The position numbers and the translations under genes were made by a program. DNA of 64,000 nt from JAFDZW01 sp964404255. Lineage in GTDB: Bacteria; Bacteroidota; Ignavibacteria; Palsa-1295. Location: assembly GCA_964404255.1 (NCBI GenBank), contig CAYOJJ010000014.1, positions 39,987 through 103,986 of the forward strand, read 5' to 3'. The notes under the pieces were generated by a model. It had not been told where the DNA came from and made no database searches. It saw only the letters and a list, made by a program, of their open reading frames with translations. Below, piece after piece: positions 45,886 through 55,753 of this stretch (positions are counted from its first letter, which is position 1; every line of letters begins with the position of its first letter).

Positions 45886-47639
45886 GCTTGCCATCAAACA
45901 CTCCACCTACTACCCGGCAGCGTTGGGGCGATCTGTTATTGCTTTTCGGCGGGATCGCTGTTGTTATTATTATTCTCACCCGCTATGGAATGCCATTCAG
46001 GCTGGATGATGTACTCTATATTCAATGGGCGCGCCAGCATTCCTTTGGCGATATTTTCGATCTTTACAAAGGCGAGCTCTTTCTTGCTTTTAGGCCGGTA
46101 ATGTCCTTCCTTGCCATTGCTCTTACGCGAGTGGCCGGAACCGAGCATTATACGATTTGGCATAGCATAGTAGTAGTTAGCTATTTTATTGCCATTGCTT
46201 TCACCGGGTTGACGGCAAGATACATTTCCAAACGATCGTCCGCTTTATATATCGCATCGCTCTGGTATTGGCTGTCCTTTCTACCGATATTGAATATTCT
46301 TTTTTGGTTTTCCGATATGACCTTTGGACTGGAGATGATGCTCTGCTCGGCGGCCTGGTATTTCGGGTTAAGGGGATTATGGGAGAAAAAGCTTTCCTAT
46401 TGGATCGTAAGCTGTACCATCGGAAGTATTGCGGCAATGACCAAAGAACCATCGATCGTTCTGATCCACGGAGTCCTCATCGGAGCGCTTGTTATTCACC
46501 GCAAGGAGTTCTTTGCGAAAGAAACACCTCCCAGATATGACATCAAATGGTGGGCAGTCTATTTGGCGTATGCAGCGATCTCGGTGCGAATGTATCTGAC
46601 TTCGAATGCTACCTCAACCCGTTTTTTTCATATCGGCCAATTACCGGCTTCCGAACTACAACGTCTGATAAACGATCGTATTTATTATTACGGTGATATA
46701 CTCTCTAATCCTGCGCTTATTGCACTCTTGCTTTGCTCTGTTATCGGTCTTATTTTCAAAGGCACTCATTCAGATAGTATTAAGCGCTCTATTTCCATAG
46801 CGATTGTCTTATGCATAGCACTTTTATGGGTACTCTTTAAACCTTTGATTATTCCCTTTCTATTGCTGATCGTACTATTGCAAAGTCTGATCGTCCGTGT
46901 TACCGGCGATCGCCTTCCTATCCTCAGTATTTTCTCCTTATTAGCATTACTTAATTGCGGTGTCTTATTAATGACCTCCGTAATGGTTAAGACCCAATTG
47001 GCAGAATTATCTTTTCTGTTGGTCCTCATCGGCGCAGTCGGAGCATCAGAGGTTATTAGTGCCATAGGAATATGGATCAAAGGATTAAAAAATCGAACAG
47101 TCCGGATCATTCTATTTGCAGCAATAATTTGTATCGCAGCGGGCGCACTTATATCAATGATCTCAAAACTCAAGGCAAAAGAGCAATTACTCCTTCAGGT
47201 AAAACATACTCGCACTAATGCCAATGATGCTGTTAAATGGATGGCAGCCCACTTGCCGCAGAAAAGTATTGTGGCCGTTACTTCCGGTGATCTTTATGGT
47301 ATAGCGAATGCTAACGATCTTACTCCGAAAGAAGACGAATATAAGCTCTACGCGCAATACACATTCATTCAGGGCTTTATCCATGCTTATTTCGAAGATC
47401 TGAACCGCCCGGACCTTACTCTTGCCTATTTAGGAGATACTCTTATGCTACCGAGGGTTCTCGATTCCTGCAGAAGTGTCGGTGGTCATTATCTCTTCTT
47501 GCAGACCGGTCAGGATATCGATCGCTTTCACGGTACTATAAATGGCAAGAATGTCTTAAGGCAAAGTGATTCGTTAACCGGCGTTTTTGATAAAGGAGGA
47601 TTCCGGTGTGAAGTATGGGCCTTAAAGAATAGTCATTAA
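45882..47639 (+). CDS. GT-C-like polytopic membrane protein
   Basis: A 585-aa protein from a GTG start. About twelve hydrophobic helices. The first periplasmic loop has FRLDDVLYIQWARQ, the acidic motif position of GT-C glycosyltransferases, and the C-terminal 100 residues are soluble. Not close to the two paralogues at 5708 and 21736. Probably a lipid-linked-sugar glycosyltransferase; substrate unknown. Convergent 4-bp overlap with the Omp85 gene. Confidence 0.6.
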   Translation: MSLPSNTPPTTRQRWGDLLLLFGGIAVVIIILTRYGMPFRLDDVLYIQWARQHSFGDIFDLYKGELFLAFRPVMSFLAIALTRVAGTEHYTIWHSIVVVSYFIAIAFTGLTARYISKRSSALYIASLWYWLSFLPILNILFWFSDMTFGLEMMLCSAAWYFGLRGLWEKKLSYWIVSCTIGSIAAMTKEPSIVLIHGVLIGALVIHRKEFFAKETPPRYDIKWWAVYLAYAAISVRMYLTSNATSTRFFHIGQLPASELQRLINDRIYYYGDILSNPALIALLLCSVIGLIFKGTHSDSIKRSISIAIVLCIALLWVLFKPLIIPFLLLIVLLQSLIVRVTGDRLPILSIFSLLALLNCGVLLMTSVMVKTQLAELSFLLVLIGAVGASEVISAIGIWIKGLKNRTVRIILFAAIICIAAGALISMISKLKAKEQLLLQVKHTRTNANDAVKWMAAHLPQKSIVAVTSGDLYGIANANDLTPKEDEYKLYAQYTFIQGFIHAYFEDLNRPDLTLAYLGDTLMLPRVLDSCRSVGGHYLFLQTGQDIDRFHGTINGKNVLRQSDSLTGVFDKGGFRCEVWALKNSH

Positions 47640-49840
47640 AACGGTTGCCCGATAGCTACCTGATACTGCCATTCTTTGAAAAATGGTCTGCTGAATATCC
47701 ACTCTCCTGTTGCATCCGGTAAAGCGGCAACAACATGATCAGTTCGGTAATTAGGATTAGGATTATACACTTTTTTTGCAATATCCAGACGAAGGATAAG
47801 CAGCGAAAAATCTAATCGGAATCCTATCCCCATATCCATTGCCAGCGTTTTAAAGGTAGGAGTGACACCTTTATCCCAGACATTTCCGATGTCCGTAAAC
47901 AAGGCAAGCCTTATACTTTGTATGAACTGTTCGACCGAGGTATAGGCATGAAATTGGAACGGTGCATATCTCCACTCAAGATTAGTCTCATATGTCGTAT
48001 ACCCTCCCAAGATGGGACGGTCTTTTGTCTGATCGTATGAGACCAACAAATTGCGGGCAGGCCACCCTCTCATAGAATTACTGCCACCACCAAAGAAGCG
48101 TCTATCAAAGGTAATATTTTTAAGACTATCATTCGGAGATTGAAGCCATATCCATCCGGCTGAAAATCTAAAGGCAAAAATGCTGGACTGGTTATCGCTC
48201 AGATCAAGATACGTCTTATATTGCAAGGTAGCTTTATTATAATCAGCACTCGGCAAATTTGTTGGAATAAGTGATGCAAAATTTGGTGTGGTGGTTTGAA
48301 ATGCAGCTGAAAGAATGGAGCCTGAAGTAGGGTTAAAAAAATTATTTGTCCAATCGAAAGTAAAATTTAGTGTGAGTGGAATCGTGAACTGCGGCTGTTT
48401 GAAGTTTGGATCGGTAGCACTTTGTGTAAGTGTCGAATCATTAATCTTTATTTCTCTCTTTACATATTCTGCTGTTATATCAGGTGCAACAATAATACGC
48501 GGAATAGTGCCCTTAGAGAGCAATATATTACTGCCGATACTACCATTAAATATGACTTCTGTATAAATACTATCCCAACTGGATTCCTTAGCTGTACCGC
48601 CCAAAATAAGTGGTTGATTCAAGAGGGCAGTTGGAAATGTCAACTGTCCGCCGACACTCCAGTTTGTTTGATAACGAGGTAATAATTGATAGCTTCCATC
48701 AATCACAAAGTTATCAGCACCCAGAAATAAATTATTATTTGAATAGTTAGCTGTAATACCGAATATCCAGCTTTTTCCTACGATCGGACTTCCAACAAAA
48801 ATACCCGGCGTCAGTGAAAATCGTTTCCTTGGCCTTAAAAAGACTGAGATGGGTAATGTAGCTCCATCCGGGATAGAATCTACAACATGGTAGCGTGAAG
48901 TATCAAGTCGTACCTGTAATATTTCGAATGTCCCTAGTCGCGATAAATGCTCCTCACTGGCACGTTGATCGGAGGCCCGGTACCAGTCCCCCTCATTCAA
49001 ATAGATCTGCTTTCTTACGATCGAAGATGATACTCTGGCCCGGTCGGCATACGCCGTATCATAAGAAATAGTTATGCTGCCGTTCTTAATTCGGGGCCCC
49101 GGAATAAAGACAGCCGATATCTTGACTTTCTTATGAGCGGTATCGAGCTGCGCAAGAATAGCAGAATCCTTAGGGACCGTAAAAAAGGGATAACCATTCT
49201 GCTGTAAAATAGTTTTCACCCGCACTATCTCATCTAATAAGACCTGACGGCTATACTTACCTCCGCGTTTTATTGAAATATTTTCAGTGATCTGCTTTAG
49301 AAGGTCTGCCGGTAACCGTTCAATTCCTTCGAAAGTAAAAAGATCGACCGTGTACTGTTTTCCCTCATAAATATAAAAAATCACCGTATCACTAACATTG
49401 GGCAAACTCTGCCGTAAGTTCATTGGCAGACGTTTATTTTTATCGTAGATCTCCTGCCACCGGAGAATACTTTCTTTCGATTCGTGAATGGAAAATTTTA
49501 TCTTCGCATCGAGATAGCCAAGACTGCGGTAATATTGAAATAAAACCAGCGTATCATTTCCCTGAATCGTCTCGTCGATATATTCAGGTGGAGCGCCCCA
49601 TTCCGAATATATACCATTCAGAAATTTATCGATCTTTCCCGCAACATGTGTTGCAATGACGCTTTGTAATTCGGCAGAAGAAATCTGATTATTGCCGATA
49701 AATTTGACGTCAGCGATCTCCCGTTGGCGAAGACGGTTGATATCGGAAAAACTTTGAGAAAAAAGAAAAGAGGGGAAAAGAACAATAAAGCAACTAACGA
49801 TCGCCCAAACCGGTACAATACTTCTTTTAATCAGAGACAT
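47636..49840 (-). CDS. Omp85-superfamily (BamA/TamA-type) outer-membrane protein
   Basis: A 734-aa protein from the ATG at 49840 (a longer frame adds 49 residues that lack signal character). A signal peptide ends FLFSQ. At least two POTRA-like domains follow (VKFIGNNQISSAELQSVI; KQYTVDLFTFEGIERLP). The C-terminal barrel includes FGGGSNSMRGWPARN, the RGW lid-loop motif of Omp85 proteins. It inserts or transports outer-membrane proteins or lipids. The essential BamA of the genome may lie elsewhere. It is preceded by a hairpin and downstream of DUF2795-tyrS-smpB. Confidence 0.85.
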   Translation of the reverse strand: MSLIKRSIVPVWAIVSCFIVLFPSFLFSQSFSDINRLRQREIADVKFIGNNQISSAELQSVIATHVAGKIDKFLNGIYSEWGAPPEYIDETIQGNDTLVLFQYYRSLGYLDAKIKFSIHESKESILRWQEIYDKNKRLPMNLRQSLPNVSDTVIFYIYEGKQYTVDLFTFEGIERLPADLLKQITENISIKRGGKYSRQVLLDEIVRVKTILQQNGYPFFTVPKDSAILAQLDTAHKKVKISAVFIPGPRIKNGSITISYDTAYADRARVSSSIVRKQIYLNEGDWYRASDQRASEEHLSRLGTFEILQVRLDTSRYHVVDSIPDGATLPISVFLRPRKRFSLTPGIFVGSPIVGKSWIFGITANYSNNNLFLGADNFVIDGSYQLLPRYQTNWSVGGQLTFPTALLNQPLILGGTAKESSWDSIYTEVIFNGSIGSNILLSKGTIPRIIVAPDITAEYVKREIKINDSTLTQSATDPNFKQPQFTIPLTLNFTFDWTNNFFNPTSGSILSAAFQTTTPNFASLIPTNLPSADYNKATLQYKTYLDLSDNQSSIFAFRFSAGWIWLQSPNDSLKNITFDRRFFGGGSNSMRGWPARNLLVSYDQTKDRPILGGYTTYETNLEWRYAPFQFHAYTSVEQFIQSIRLALFTDIGNVWDKGVTPTFKTLAMDMGIGFRLDFSLLILRLDIAKKVYNPNPNYRTDHVVAALPDATGEWIFSRPFFKEWQYQVAIGQPF

Positions 49841-49849
49841 ATTAGGGAA

Positions 49850-49872
49850 GGGCAGATAGCGCTTATCTGCCC
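49850..49872 (-). promoter_or_regulatory. Hairpin just upstream of the Omp85 start codon
   Basis: A 9-bp stem GGGCAGATA/TATCTGCCC (49850-49858 and 49864-49872) ends nine bases before the ATG at 49840. No T-run follows, so it is not a typical terminator. It may mask or set the ribosome binding region. A weaker stem (ACTCGG/CCGAGT, 49906-49920) sits just after the DUF2795 stop. Confidence 0.4.
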
Positions 49873-49923
49873 TAATACACTCTTCGAGAGGTGAACGGTT
49901 TGCCGACTCGGTAGCCGAGTAGA

Positions 49924-50154
49924 TCAATACTCGTTCAGTTCGTCGTCGTAATAAAATTCGTCTGACTCCGCGGAATAATCCGGCCACACTTCTTCGATCG
50001 ACTCAAACACTTCATCGCTGTCTTCGATCTCTTGCAGATTTTTAATTACAGCGGGCGGAGCGCCGATGCGTTCGCAGTAATCGATAAGTTCATCGCGGGT
50101 GGCAGGCCACGGCGCGTCTTCTAAAAATTGAGCCAGTTCGGGTGTCCAAAGCAT
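49924..50154 (-). CDS. DUF2795-like small acidic protein
   Basis: A 76-aa protein. APWPATRDELIDYCERIGAPPAVIKNLQ is typical of DUF2795, followed by an acidic tail (DYSAESDEFYYDDELNEY). Family function unknown, often next to housekeeping genes. It follows tyrS by 84 bp on the same strand. Confidence 0.78.
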   Translation of the reverse strand: MLWTPELAQFLEDAPWPATRDELIDYCERIGAPPAVIKNLQEIEDSDEVFESIEEVWPDYSAESDEFYYDDELNEY

Positions 50155-50238
50155 ACGTTAAGCAATTTCAAATGACAATTAACTCTTCGGGTTCATTTAG
50201 GCAAATTATACGGATTTGGTTCCATAGGATTCAAATCT

Positions 50239-51453
50239 TTATAAACTTTTTATTTTTAAGAACCGGCGCTTGCCCACTTTCAGCACAATTCCTTCGGAAG
50301 TAAGCGGAACGAGCTGGTTCGCATCGGCGATCTTTTCACCGGCCAGTGACACGCCGCCGCCTTGCACCAATCGGCGGGCTTCCCCTTTACTTGCTGCCAT
50401 TCCGGCCCGGACTATAATATCGAGCACCGAGCGCTGGTCGGTACTTGCAACCGCCAGTTCTTCTATATCTTCCGGTATTTCTTTGCGGACAAATAACTGC
50501 TCGAAATGATCGAGTGCCACATCCGCTGCTGCCTGATCGTAGAACTGCTTAATGATCTCTTTTGCCAGGCGGACTTTCAGTTCTCGCGGATTAACAGTTT
50601 TTTCCTCAAGGCTTTTCTTAATCGCCGCAATATCGGGCACTCTCGTCGCTAAAAGGAAATAGCGGTAAATGATCTCATCCGGTATCGACATGGTCTTGCC
50701 GAACATTTCATCCGCGCTATCGGAAAAATTGATCGAGTTACCGTAGGACTTACTCATCTTTCGCACGCCATCGGTACCTTCGAGCAATGGCATGGTTAGA
50801 ATACATTGCGGTTCGACTCCATAGTGGCGCTGCAATTCGCGGCCCACCAGAAGATTGAATTTTTGGTCGGTACCGCCAAGCTCGATATCCGATTTTATGG
50901 CAACGGAATCCATCCCCTGGGCCAACGGATAGAGAAACTCGTGCAGAGAGATCGGCTGCTCTTCATTAAAGCGCTTATGGAAATCCTCACGTTCAAGCAT
51001 TTGGCTTACCGTGTAAGACCCCGCCAATTTAATAACCTCGGCAAAGGTCATCTTTCCAAGCCAATCGTTATTATAATGGATCTTCAGGCGTTCGGTAGAA
51101 ACGATCTTCGTTACTTGATCGACATACGTCTTGGCATTCTCTTTTGTTTGCTCTTCGCTAAGCATGGGACGGGTTTTCTGCCGGCCGGAGGGATCGCCGA
51201 TCATCGCCGTAAAATCTCCGATGATCAAATGCGCTTCATGTCCTAAATCCTGAAAGGCGCGCAGTTTTGCGAGCGGGACACCATGACCGATATGCAGATC
51301 GGCACTGGAAGGATCGGCGCCAAATTTTGCGACAAGTGGTTTGCCGCTTGAGATGGAGCGCTCGATCTTTTTAGCCAGTTCGCCTTCATCGATCAGATCG
51401 ACCGCACCGCGGCGAATTTCATCGAGCTGTTCATTTACACTTGGAAATCCCAT
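50239..51453 (-). CDS. tyrS: Tyrosyl-tRNA synthetase
   Basis: A 404-aa class I synthetase: KFGADPSSADLHIGHGVPL (HIGH), the KMSKS motif in VRKMSKSYGN, LIIGDFTAMIGDPSGR, and a C-terminal S4 domain (ASKGEARRLVQGGGVSL). The layout is that of the shorter TyrZ-like class. It begins two bases after the smpB stop, so the two are cotranscribed. Confidence 0.97.
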   Translation of the reverse strand: MGFPSVNEQLDEIRRGAVDLIDEGELAKKIERSISSGKPLVAKFGADPSSADLHIGHGVPLAKLRAFQDLGHEAHLIIGDFTAMIGDPSGRQKTRPMLSEEQTKENAKTYVDQVTKIVSTERLKIHYNNDWLGKMTFAEVIKLAGSYTVSQMLEREDFHKRFNEEQPISLHEFLYPLAQGMDSVAIKSDIELGGTDQKFNLLVGRELQRHYGVEPQCILTMPLLEGTDGVRKMSKSYGNSINFSDSADEMFGKTMSIPDEIIYRYFLLATRVPDIAAIKKSLEEKTVNPRELKVRLAKEIIKQFYDQAAADVALDHFEQLFVRKEIPEDIEELAVASTDQRSVLDIIVRAGMAASKGEARRLVQGGGVSLAGEKIADANQLVPLTSEGIVLKVGKRRFLKIKSL

Positions 51454-51455
51454 GC

Positions 51456-51932
51456 TTAGTCCCGTTCCATTTCACGTTTAATATCGCGCTCTTTAATACT
51501 TTCGCGCTTATCGTAGGATTTTTTACCTTTGGCAATACCAAGAAGTACTTTCACCTTATTCCCTTTAAAATAGATCGAAAGCGGTACAACCGTAATCCCC
51601 TTGGTCTTTAGCTTGGTAGCTAATTTTGAAAGCTCTTTTTTATGGAGTAATAGCTTTCGGCTGCGCAACGGATCGTGGTTAAAGATATTTCCTTCTTTAT
51701 AGGCAGAAATATGGACATTCTCCAACCAGAGCTCATCTTTAATTACTTTGGCATAACTGCCGGCAAGCTGGACCTTCCCCGCTCGAAGGGATTTAACTTC
51801 CGTCCCTTTAAGTACTACTCCAGCCTCTAATTCCTCTACGATAAAATACTCGTGCCGAGCCGAACGATTGGCGGCGATCTGCCGTATCGTTACCTCTTTC
51901 TTTCGCTCGATCGGTATGGCTGGTTGTCCCAC
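51456..51932 (-). CDS. smpB: SsrA-binding protein
   Basis: Binds tmRNA and rescues stalled ribosomes. A 158-aa protein with RSARHEYFIVEELEAGVVLKG, GTEVKSLRAGKVQLAGSYAK, and the basic C-terminal tail GKKSYDKRESIKERD. Normal length. First gene of smpB-tyrS-DUF2795; tmRNA itself was not seen in the window. Confidence 0.97.
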   Translation of the reverse strand: MGQPAIPIERKKEVTIRQIAANRSARHEYFIVEELEAGVVLKGTEVKSLRAGKVQLAGSYAKVIKDELWLENVHISAYKEGNIFNHDPLRSRKLLLHKKELSKLATKLKTKGITVVPLSIYFKGNKVKVLLGIAKGKKSYDKRESIKERDIKREMERD

Positions 51933-51946
51933 GATTATAAATACCT

Positions 51947-51982
51947 ATAAAAAAAACGCTCCGGCGATCAAGCCGGAGCGTT
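51947..51982 (-). terminator. Strong terminator after the NlpC/P60 gene
   Basis: An 11-bp perfect GC-rich stem, AACGCTCCGGC/GCCGGAGCGTT (51955-51965 and 51972-51982), with a 6-nt loop, is followed on the minus strand by eight T's. It lies 21 bp past the NlpC/P60 stop and just upstream of smpB. Confidence 0.93.
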
Positions 51983-52003
51983 CACAACTATTACAAGTAG
52001 TTC

Positions 52004-52957
52004 TCAGTTCGCTGCTTGATCGTTCTCCTGGCTTTCGCCGCCTGCTTCGGCAAGGCGAAGTGCCTGTTTGATCTCCTGCTCGGCGGTTGCGCTGTTATTG
52101 AAAAGGCGCTTAGCGAATAGATATCGTTTCGACCAATACTTGCTATCCATCGAGGAGACGGTTACCCCTCTGGAACAGCTGGCATTAGCAAAAAGTCCTT
52201 CTCCGACATAAATACCAACGTGAGAAACGTGGGCATACCCGGCCGTATGGAAGAATACCAGATCACCGAAGTGAAGCTGGTTCTTACCGACATTAGCGCC
52301 GAGGCCGGACTGCTCATTAGCCGTACGGGGTAATTCGACATTAAAGGCCCGGCGGAATACCTCACGGGTAAAAGCAGAGCAATCGATGCCGTTACGGGCC
52401 GTACCACCGAAATGGTAGCGGGTACCGACCCAATCGATAATCTGCTGCATAATGTCAGAGCGTTTTGCAGAGACGTTCGGATTGGAATCGTCATAAAGAG
52501 TATAGTCCGTCTGCATCTCCTTGGCGGTCTCCGGATCGACATCTGAGTTGAAGCGACCGGCAATAAACTTATCCATGGAGACTTCGATATCATCCTCTTC
52601 GCGTTCTTCTTTAGCCGCTTGAGCCACATCTTCAGGCTTAGCATCGGCTAAATTAGACGACACAGAAGGATCCTCTTCCTGAGGAAGTACTTCAGCGCTA
52701 GCGAGAGATTTGATTTTTCCGATTATTTCGGCTTTTTCGGCGGTAGAAAGGGGCTTTTGGGCTACCCGGTGTTTTCTTGCAGAGAACTTCGAATGGCGTT
52801 TCGCTGAATGCAGAGCGCTATGCGAGGTCTTCCGTACCGTGCTACCCTTATGCCGCTTCTTGGCATCGCTGGAGTTCGGACTGAAAGCCGTAAGCATAAA
52901 AAATGCTACGATCATCAGTACCGATACCCAACCCCGCCCGAGGAAGCGATTGGTCAT
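52004..52957 (-). CDS. NlpC/P60 cell-wall endopeptidase
   Basis: 317 aa from the ATG at 52957; a longer frame adds 40 residues without signal character. A signal or anchor segment (WVSVLMIVAFFMLTAF) comes first, then a Lys/His-rich linker and an acidic region. The catalytic domain has NGIDCSAFTREVFRR (Cys), AGYAHVSHVGIYVG (His) and DLVFFH. It cleaves peptidoglycan stem peptides in the periplasm. A hairpin-rich leader precedes it. Confidence 0.9.
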   Translation of the reverse strand: MTNRFLGRGWVSVLMIVAFFMLTAFSPNSSDAKKRHKGSTVRKTSHSALHSAKRHSKFSARKHRVAQKPLSTAEKAEIIGKIKSLASAEVLPQEEDPSVSSNLADAKPEDVAQAAKEEREEDDIEVSMDKFIAGRFNSDVDPETAKEMQTDYTLYDDSNPNVSAKRSDIMQQIIDWVGTRYHFGGTARNGIDCSAFTREVFRRAFNVELPRTANEQSGLGANVGKNQLHFGDLVFFHTAGYAHVSHVGIYVGEGLFANASCSRGVTVSSMDSKYWSKRYLFAKRLFNNSATAEQEIKQALRLAEAGGESQENDQAAN

Positions 52958-53219
52958 AGGTTGCGTATTGGTTATGAAATGAACAATAGAAACGTACACT
53001 ATTTTACCTGGATTTCTCCCGAAGAGAGGTAGATATTCTATGTATATATCTCCCTTCGGCAGAATACAGATATGCAAATATAATACAATTTTTGACTAAA
53101 CATTTAAAAAACGAAATTCTTCCCCATAATATTGTAAATCCGATCCACTATTAGCTTTTTGCTTAATAAGCCAGTAACTATATAAACTACAATCGGTTAC
53201 AGAATTATTGTGTCAGTAT
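52958..53219. promoter_or_regulatory. Leader and promoter region of the NlpC/P60 gene
   Basis: A TATATTTG -7 box lies at 53075-53082 on the minus strand; a TTTA lies only 14 bp further upstream, so the -33 match is weak. The transcript would begin near 53068 with about a 110-base leader that folds into an imperfect hairpin (CCGAAGGGAGATAT pairing with ATATCTACCTCTCTTCGG, about 52995-53040). A c-di-AMP (ydaO) riboswitch was considered because such leaders often precede NlpC genes, but its core is not recognisable. The rest of the 262 bp shows no gene. Confidence 0.45.
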
Positions 53220-54872
53220 TTACCGTTTTATCATTAAAAATCGGTCATCTAAGAGCTCCCGATAGGTCATTTTTAACCCGGAGGTATCCAGGGCGGTATA
53301 TAAGAAGGAGCGTAGCTTTTCAGCGTCATTTCCTGCAAGATATTCCTCGTCCGGGTGGGTGGAAACTACGATTGTCCCCCCGTCATTAAGAACGTGCTGC
53401 ATTCTATTCGAAAAAGCCTCTTGGGGGAGATATTTCTCATTTTTGGAGTCGGATAGGTCCTGAATGGAATAGACTTTTGCCTTCAGGAATCTGCTGAAAT
53501 AGCTTTCGAGTATCCATTGCTCATCCGTTAAAACAAGGTCATTTTTAGTCGTGCGGGAGGCAAGCATTTCCGATTGGACATAGAAATAGTCGTTATGCTC
53601 GTCGGTTAAAAAGTGGATACTCCCGAAATAATTGACCGTAAAAACGAAGATCGGGAGCAAAAGCCGGAGTCCGGTTGCTAACCCCTCCTGCCGCTCTTCG
53701 AGCATGTTCAGGCAATGGTAGATAATTAGCCATAAAAGCACTGACTGTGGTATCCAAAACTCAAGATTGGTAGGATCCCAAACCCAGAAATATAGGCAAT
53801 AAACAACCATCCAAATACCAATTGCCAAGACGGCCGGACTTGGCTTTAGAAGATATTGCTTAAGGTACTTAACCGATCGTATTAATAGCAGTAGGACTAT
53901 CAAGCCGACCGTCAGGCTCATTATCAGCAACACCCAGGCAAGGCCAGAGGAAAGAGTGCTAACAAGAAACATTTCATCCTTAAGCTCGTGTGCACCGCCT
54001 ATAAAATCTCCCAAATGTACCTGAAACCACTTGATCGCAAAAAGAAACTGTCCCCCAAAGATGCTATGGGAAAATCCAATAAAGGCCTTCTGTAGTGACC
54101 GAAACCCTGGCACATTCCAGGCATCAGAAAGCGTATGGGCATAGGAGGTACCCCAGTAAAGAATGTCATTCAGATCATGAGGCTTCACTACAAAAGCCAA
54201 TACCGACCCATAGCCGATAGCAATGATACCAAGCGCGGGTAACAAGTAAATAAGAATTGACTTTATTCGAGCCGAACCAAGGTCTTCAGGCCGGAGAAAT
54301 AATCGGGCAACAATAGCAAAGCCGAATAATACATGGATCTGGTGAAAGAGAATAGCAATGCCATGAAGTACCCCAATGATAAAGGCATCGAGAAGAGATA
54401 TTTTGGGCTTTAACAGAACCGCAAGTGCAGCAAGTAAAAAGAATAGCGGGATCAGATAAACCTCTACACAAGCGCTATAGAACCAAAAACCGAACGAGCT
54501 TCCAATCACCAGAATAGTTGAAATAGCAGCACTGACGGAAGCCTTTAACCTACGCCGCAAAATAAAGAAAAGCACCGCTAAACCAGCAGCCCCAAATACA
54601 GCATTGAGCGATTCGACAATAATAGAACCTCCACCCGAAAGCCCAATCCTCCGCCAGAACTGCAGCCATAAGATCGAAATGGGATTATAGAGTAAATGAT
54701 GAGGGTGAAAGAGCCACTCCCCACGCTCGATCTGGTTATAGTAGCCGATACTATCATGCGAGGCAACCAGATTATGAGATAAGGTAAGCAAATACCCGAT
54801 CAGCGCAACCACAAATACAATGAGATAGATAAAGCGATTATCTTTCGCTATTCGCTCGTTCGGTTGCGCCAT
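53220..54872 (-). CDS. Polytopic membrane protein, GT-C/DUF2723-like
   Basis: A 550-aa protein with about eleven hydrophobic helices. The first loop has SHNLVASHDSIGYYNQIERGEWLFHPHHLLYNP, with an Asp in the catalytic-acid position seen in GT-C enzymes and DUF2723-like proteins. A soluble C-terminal domain of about 130 residues has DYFYVQSEMLASR and TIVVSTHPDEEYL. Glycosyltransferase function is inferred from topology alone. Confidence 0.6.
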   Translation of the reverse strand: MAQPNERIAKDNRFIYLIVFVVALIGYLLTLSHNLVASHDSIGYYNQIERGEWLFHPHHLLYNPISILWLQFWRRIGLSGGGSIIVESLNAVFGAAGLAVLFFILRRRLKASVSAAISTILVIGSSFGFWFYSACVEVYLIPLFFLLAALAVLLKPKISLLDAFIIGVLHGIAILFHQIHVLFGFAIVARLFLRPEDLGSARIKSILIYLLPALGIIAIGYGSVLAFVVKPHDLNDILYWGTSYAHTLSDAWNVPGFRSLQKAFIGFSHSIFGGQFLFAIKWFQVHLGDFIGGAHELKDEMFLVSTLSSGLAWVLLIMSLTVGLIVLLLLIRSVKYLKQYLLKPSPAVLAIGIWMVVYCLYFWVWDPTNLEFWIPQSVLLWLIIYHCLNMLEERQEGLATGLRLLLPIFVFTVNYFGSIHFLTDEHNDYFYVQSEMLASRTTKNDLVLTDEQWILESYFSRFLKAKVYSIQDLSDSKNEKYLPQEAFSNRMQHVLNDGGTIVVSTHPDEEYLAGNDAEKLRSFLYTALDTSGLKMTYRELLDDRFLMIKR

Positions 54873-54988
54873 GAATGGGTATTGGGAATCAGATTATTGT
54901 GAGGAATAATAACACGCACCTATTGCAGGGTGTTGCAGAAGAAAAGACCACCGACATGGCCTTTAACTCTTTAATAAGATCGTAGAAA

Positions 54989-55753
54989 TTAGGGTTTAAT
55001 AAAGCTATAGGTGCGCGCCATACTACCTGCGCCCATAAGATATTTGCGCCCGGAAACCGTTACGACCTTCTGATTATAATTTTCAACCCATATTTGAATA
55101 ATGCCCGACTTAGGTAATGAAGTCAATAAACTGCCTGGAATAGTAGTCTTTCCCGTATTGGCAACAGTCATATATACTGACTTGCCCCGGGGATATTTAA
55201 GTGTAGAATCAAAAAAGTTTGCCGTAACCGATGAATCATAATGTATTCCGATACGAATAGAATCCATCCCCGGTGCAATATACTCGCAAGAAAAGCCTGC
55301 TGCTTTTGAAATAGTATCCCAATGAGGACGAGGCGATGAAATAGTTATAAGAGCTGGAGATAGTATCGAATCGTCAATTACTTCAACACCTCCGGAATTA
55401 TCGGGTATGATCTTCCAATGATGAATGCTTCCAAAGCTTTGGGTAGCCGTCGTTTGAAATAATCCGTTCTTACCTGAAATCGGAGTGCCATTTAATATTA
55501 CCGCTGACGCTGAAGCCGGCATTTGGTCTTTATCATGAAGAAGGACATCCGTAAAGTAATCGGTAAAATTATTAATACCATGTACTTCTTTTGTATAAAT
55601 GACCATAGAATATAAGACTCCGGCCAAGGTATCTGTGCTGGTAAGATTTGCTACCGGGTATGGCCCACTAAGAAGAGTAACTTTTTTATGTGCAGAATCG
55701 GATTTACAACCTAGTAGGCACAGAAACACAAAAACACAACCTATCTTTCTCAT
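54989..55753 (-). CDS. Lipoprotein of unknown function
   Basis: A 254-aa protein with a short N-terminal signal ending in a lipobox LLGC (about residue 16), so it is membrane anchored by lipid. The rest is beta-strand-rich with no recognised domain. It is on the minus strand, transcribed away from the three tandem genes at 55.97 kb. Confidence 0.6.
   Translation of the reverse strand: MRKIGCVFVFLCLLGCKSDSAHKKVTLLSGPYPVANLTSTDTLAGVLYSMVIYTKEVHGINNFTDYFTDVLLHDKDQMPASASAVILNGTPISGKNGLFQTTATQSFGSIHHWKIIPDNSGGVEVIDDSILSPALITISSPRPHWDTISKAAGFSCEYIAPGMDSIRIGIHYDSSVTANFFDSTLKYPRGKSVYMTVANTGKTTIPGSLLTSLPKSGIIQIWVENYNQKVVTVSGRKYLMGAGSMARTYSFIKP

Noticed and set aside
52958..53219. c-di-AMP (ydaO) riboswitch before the NlpC gene
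   Set aside because: The leader is structured but the conserved core is not recognisable.
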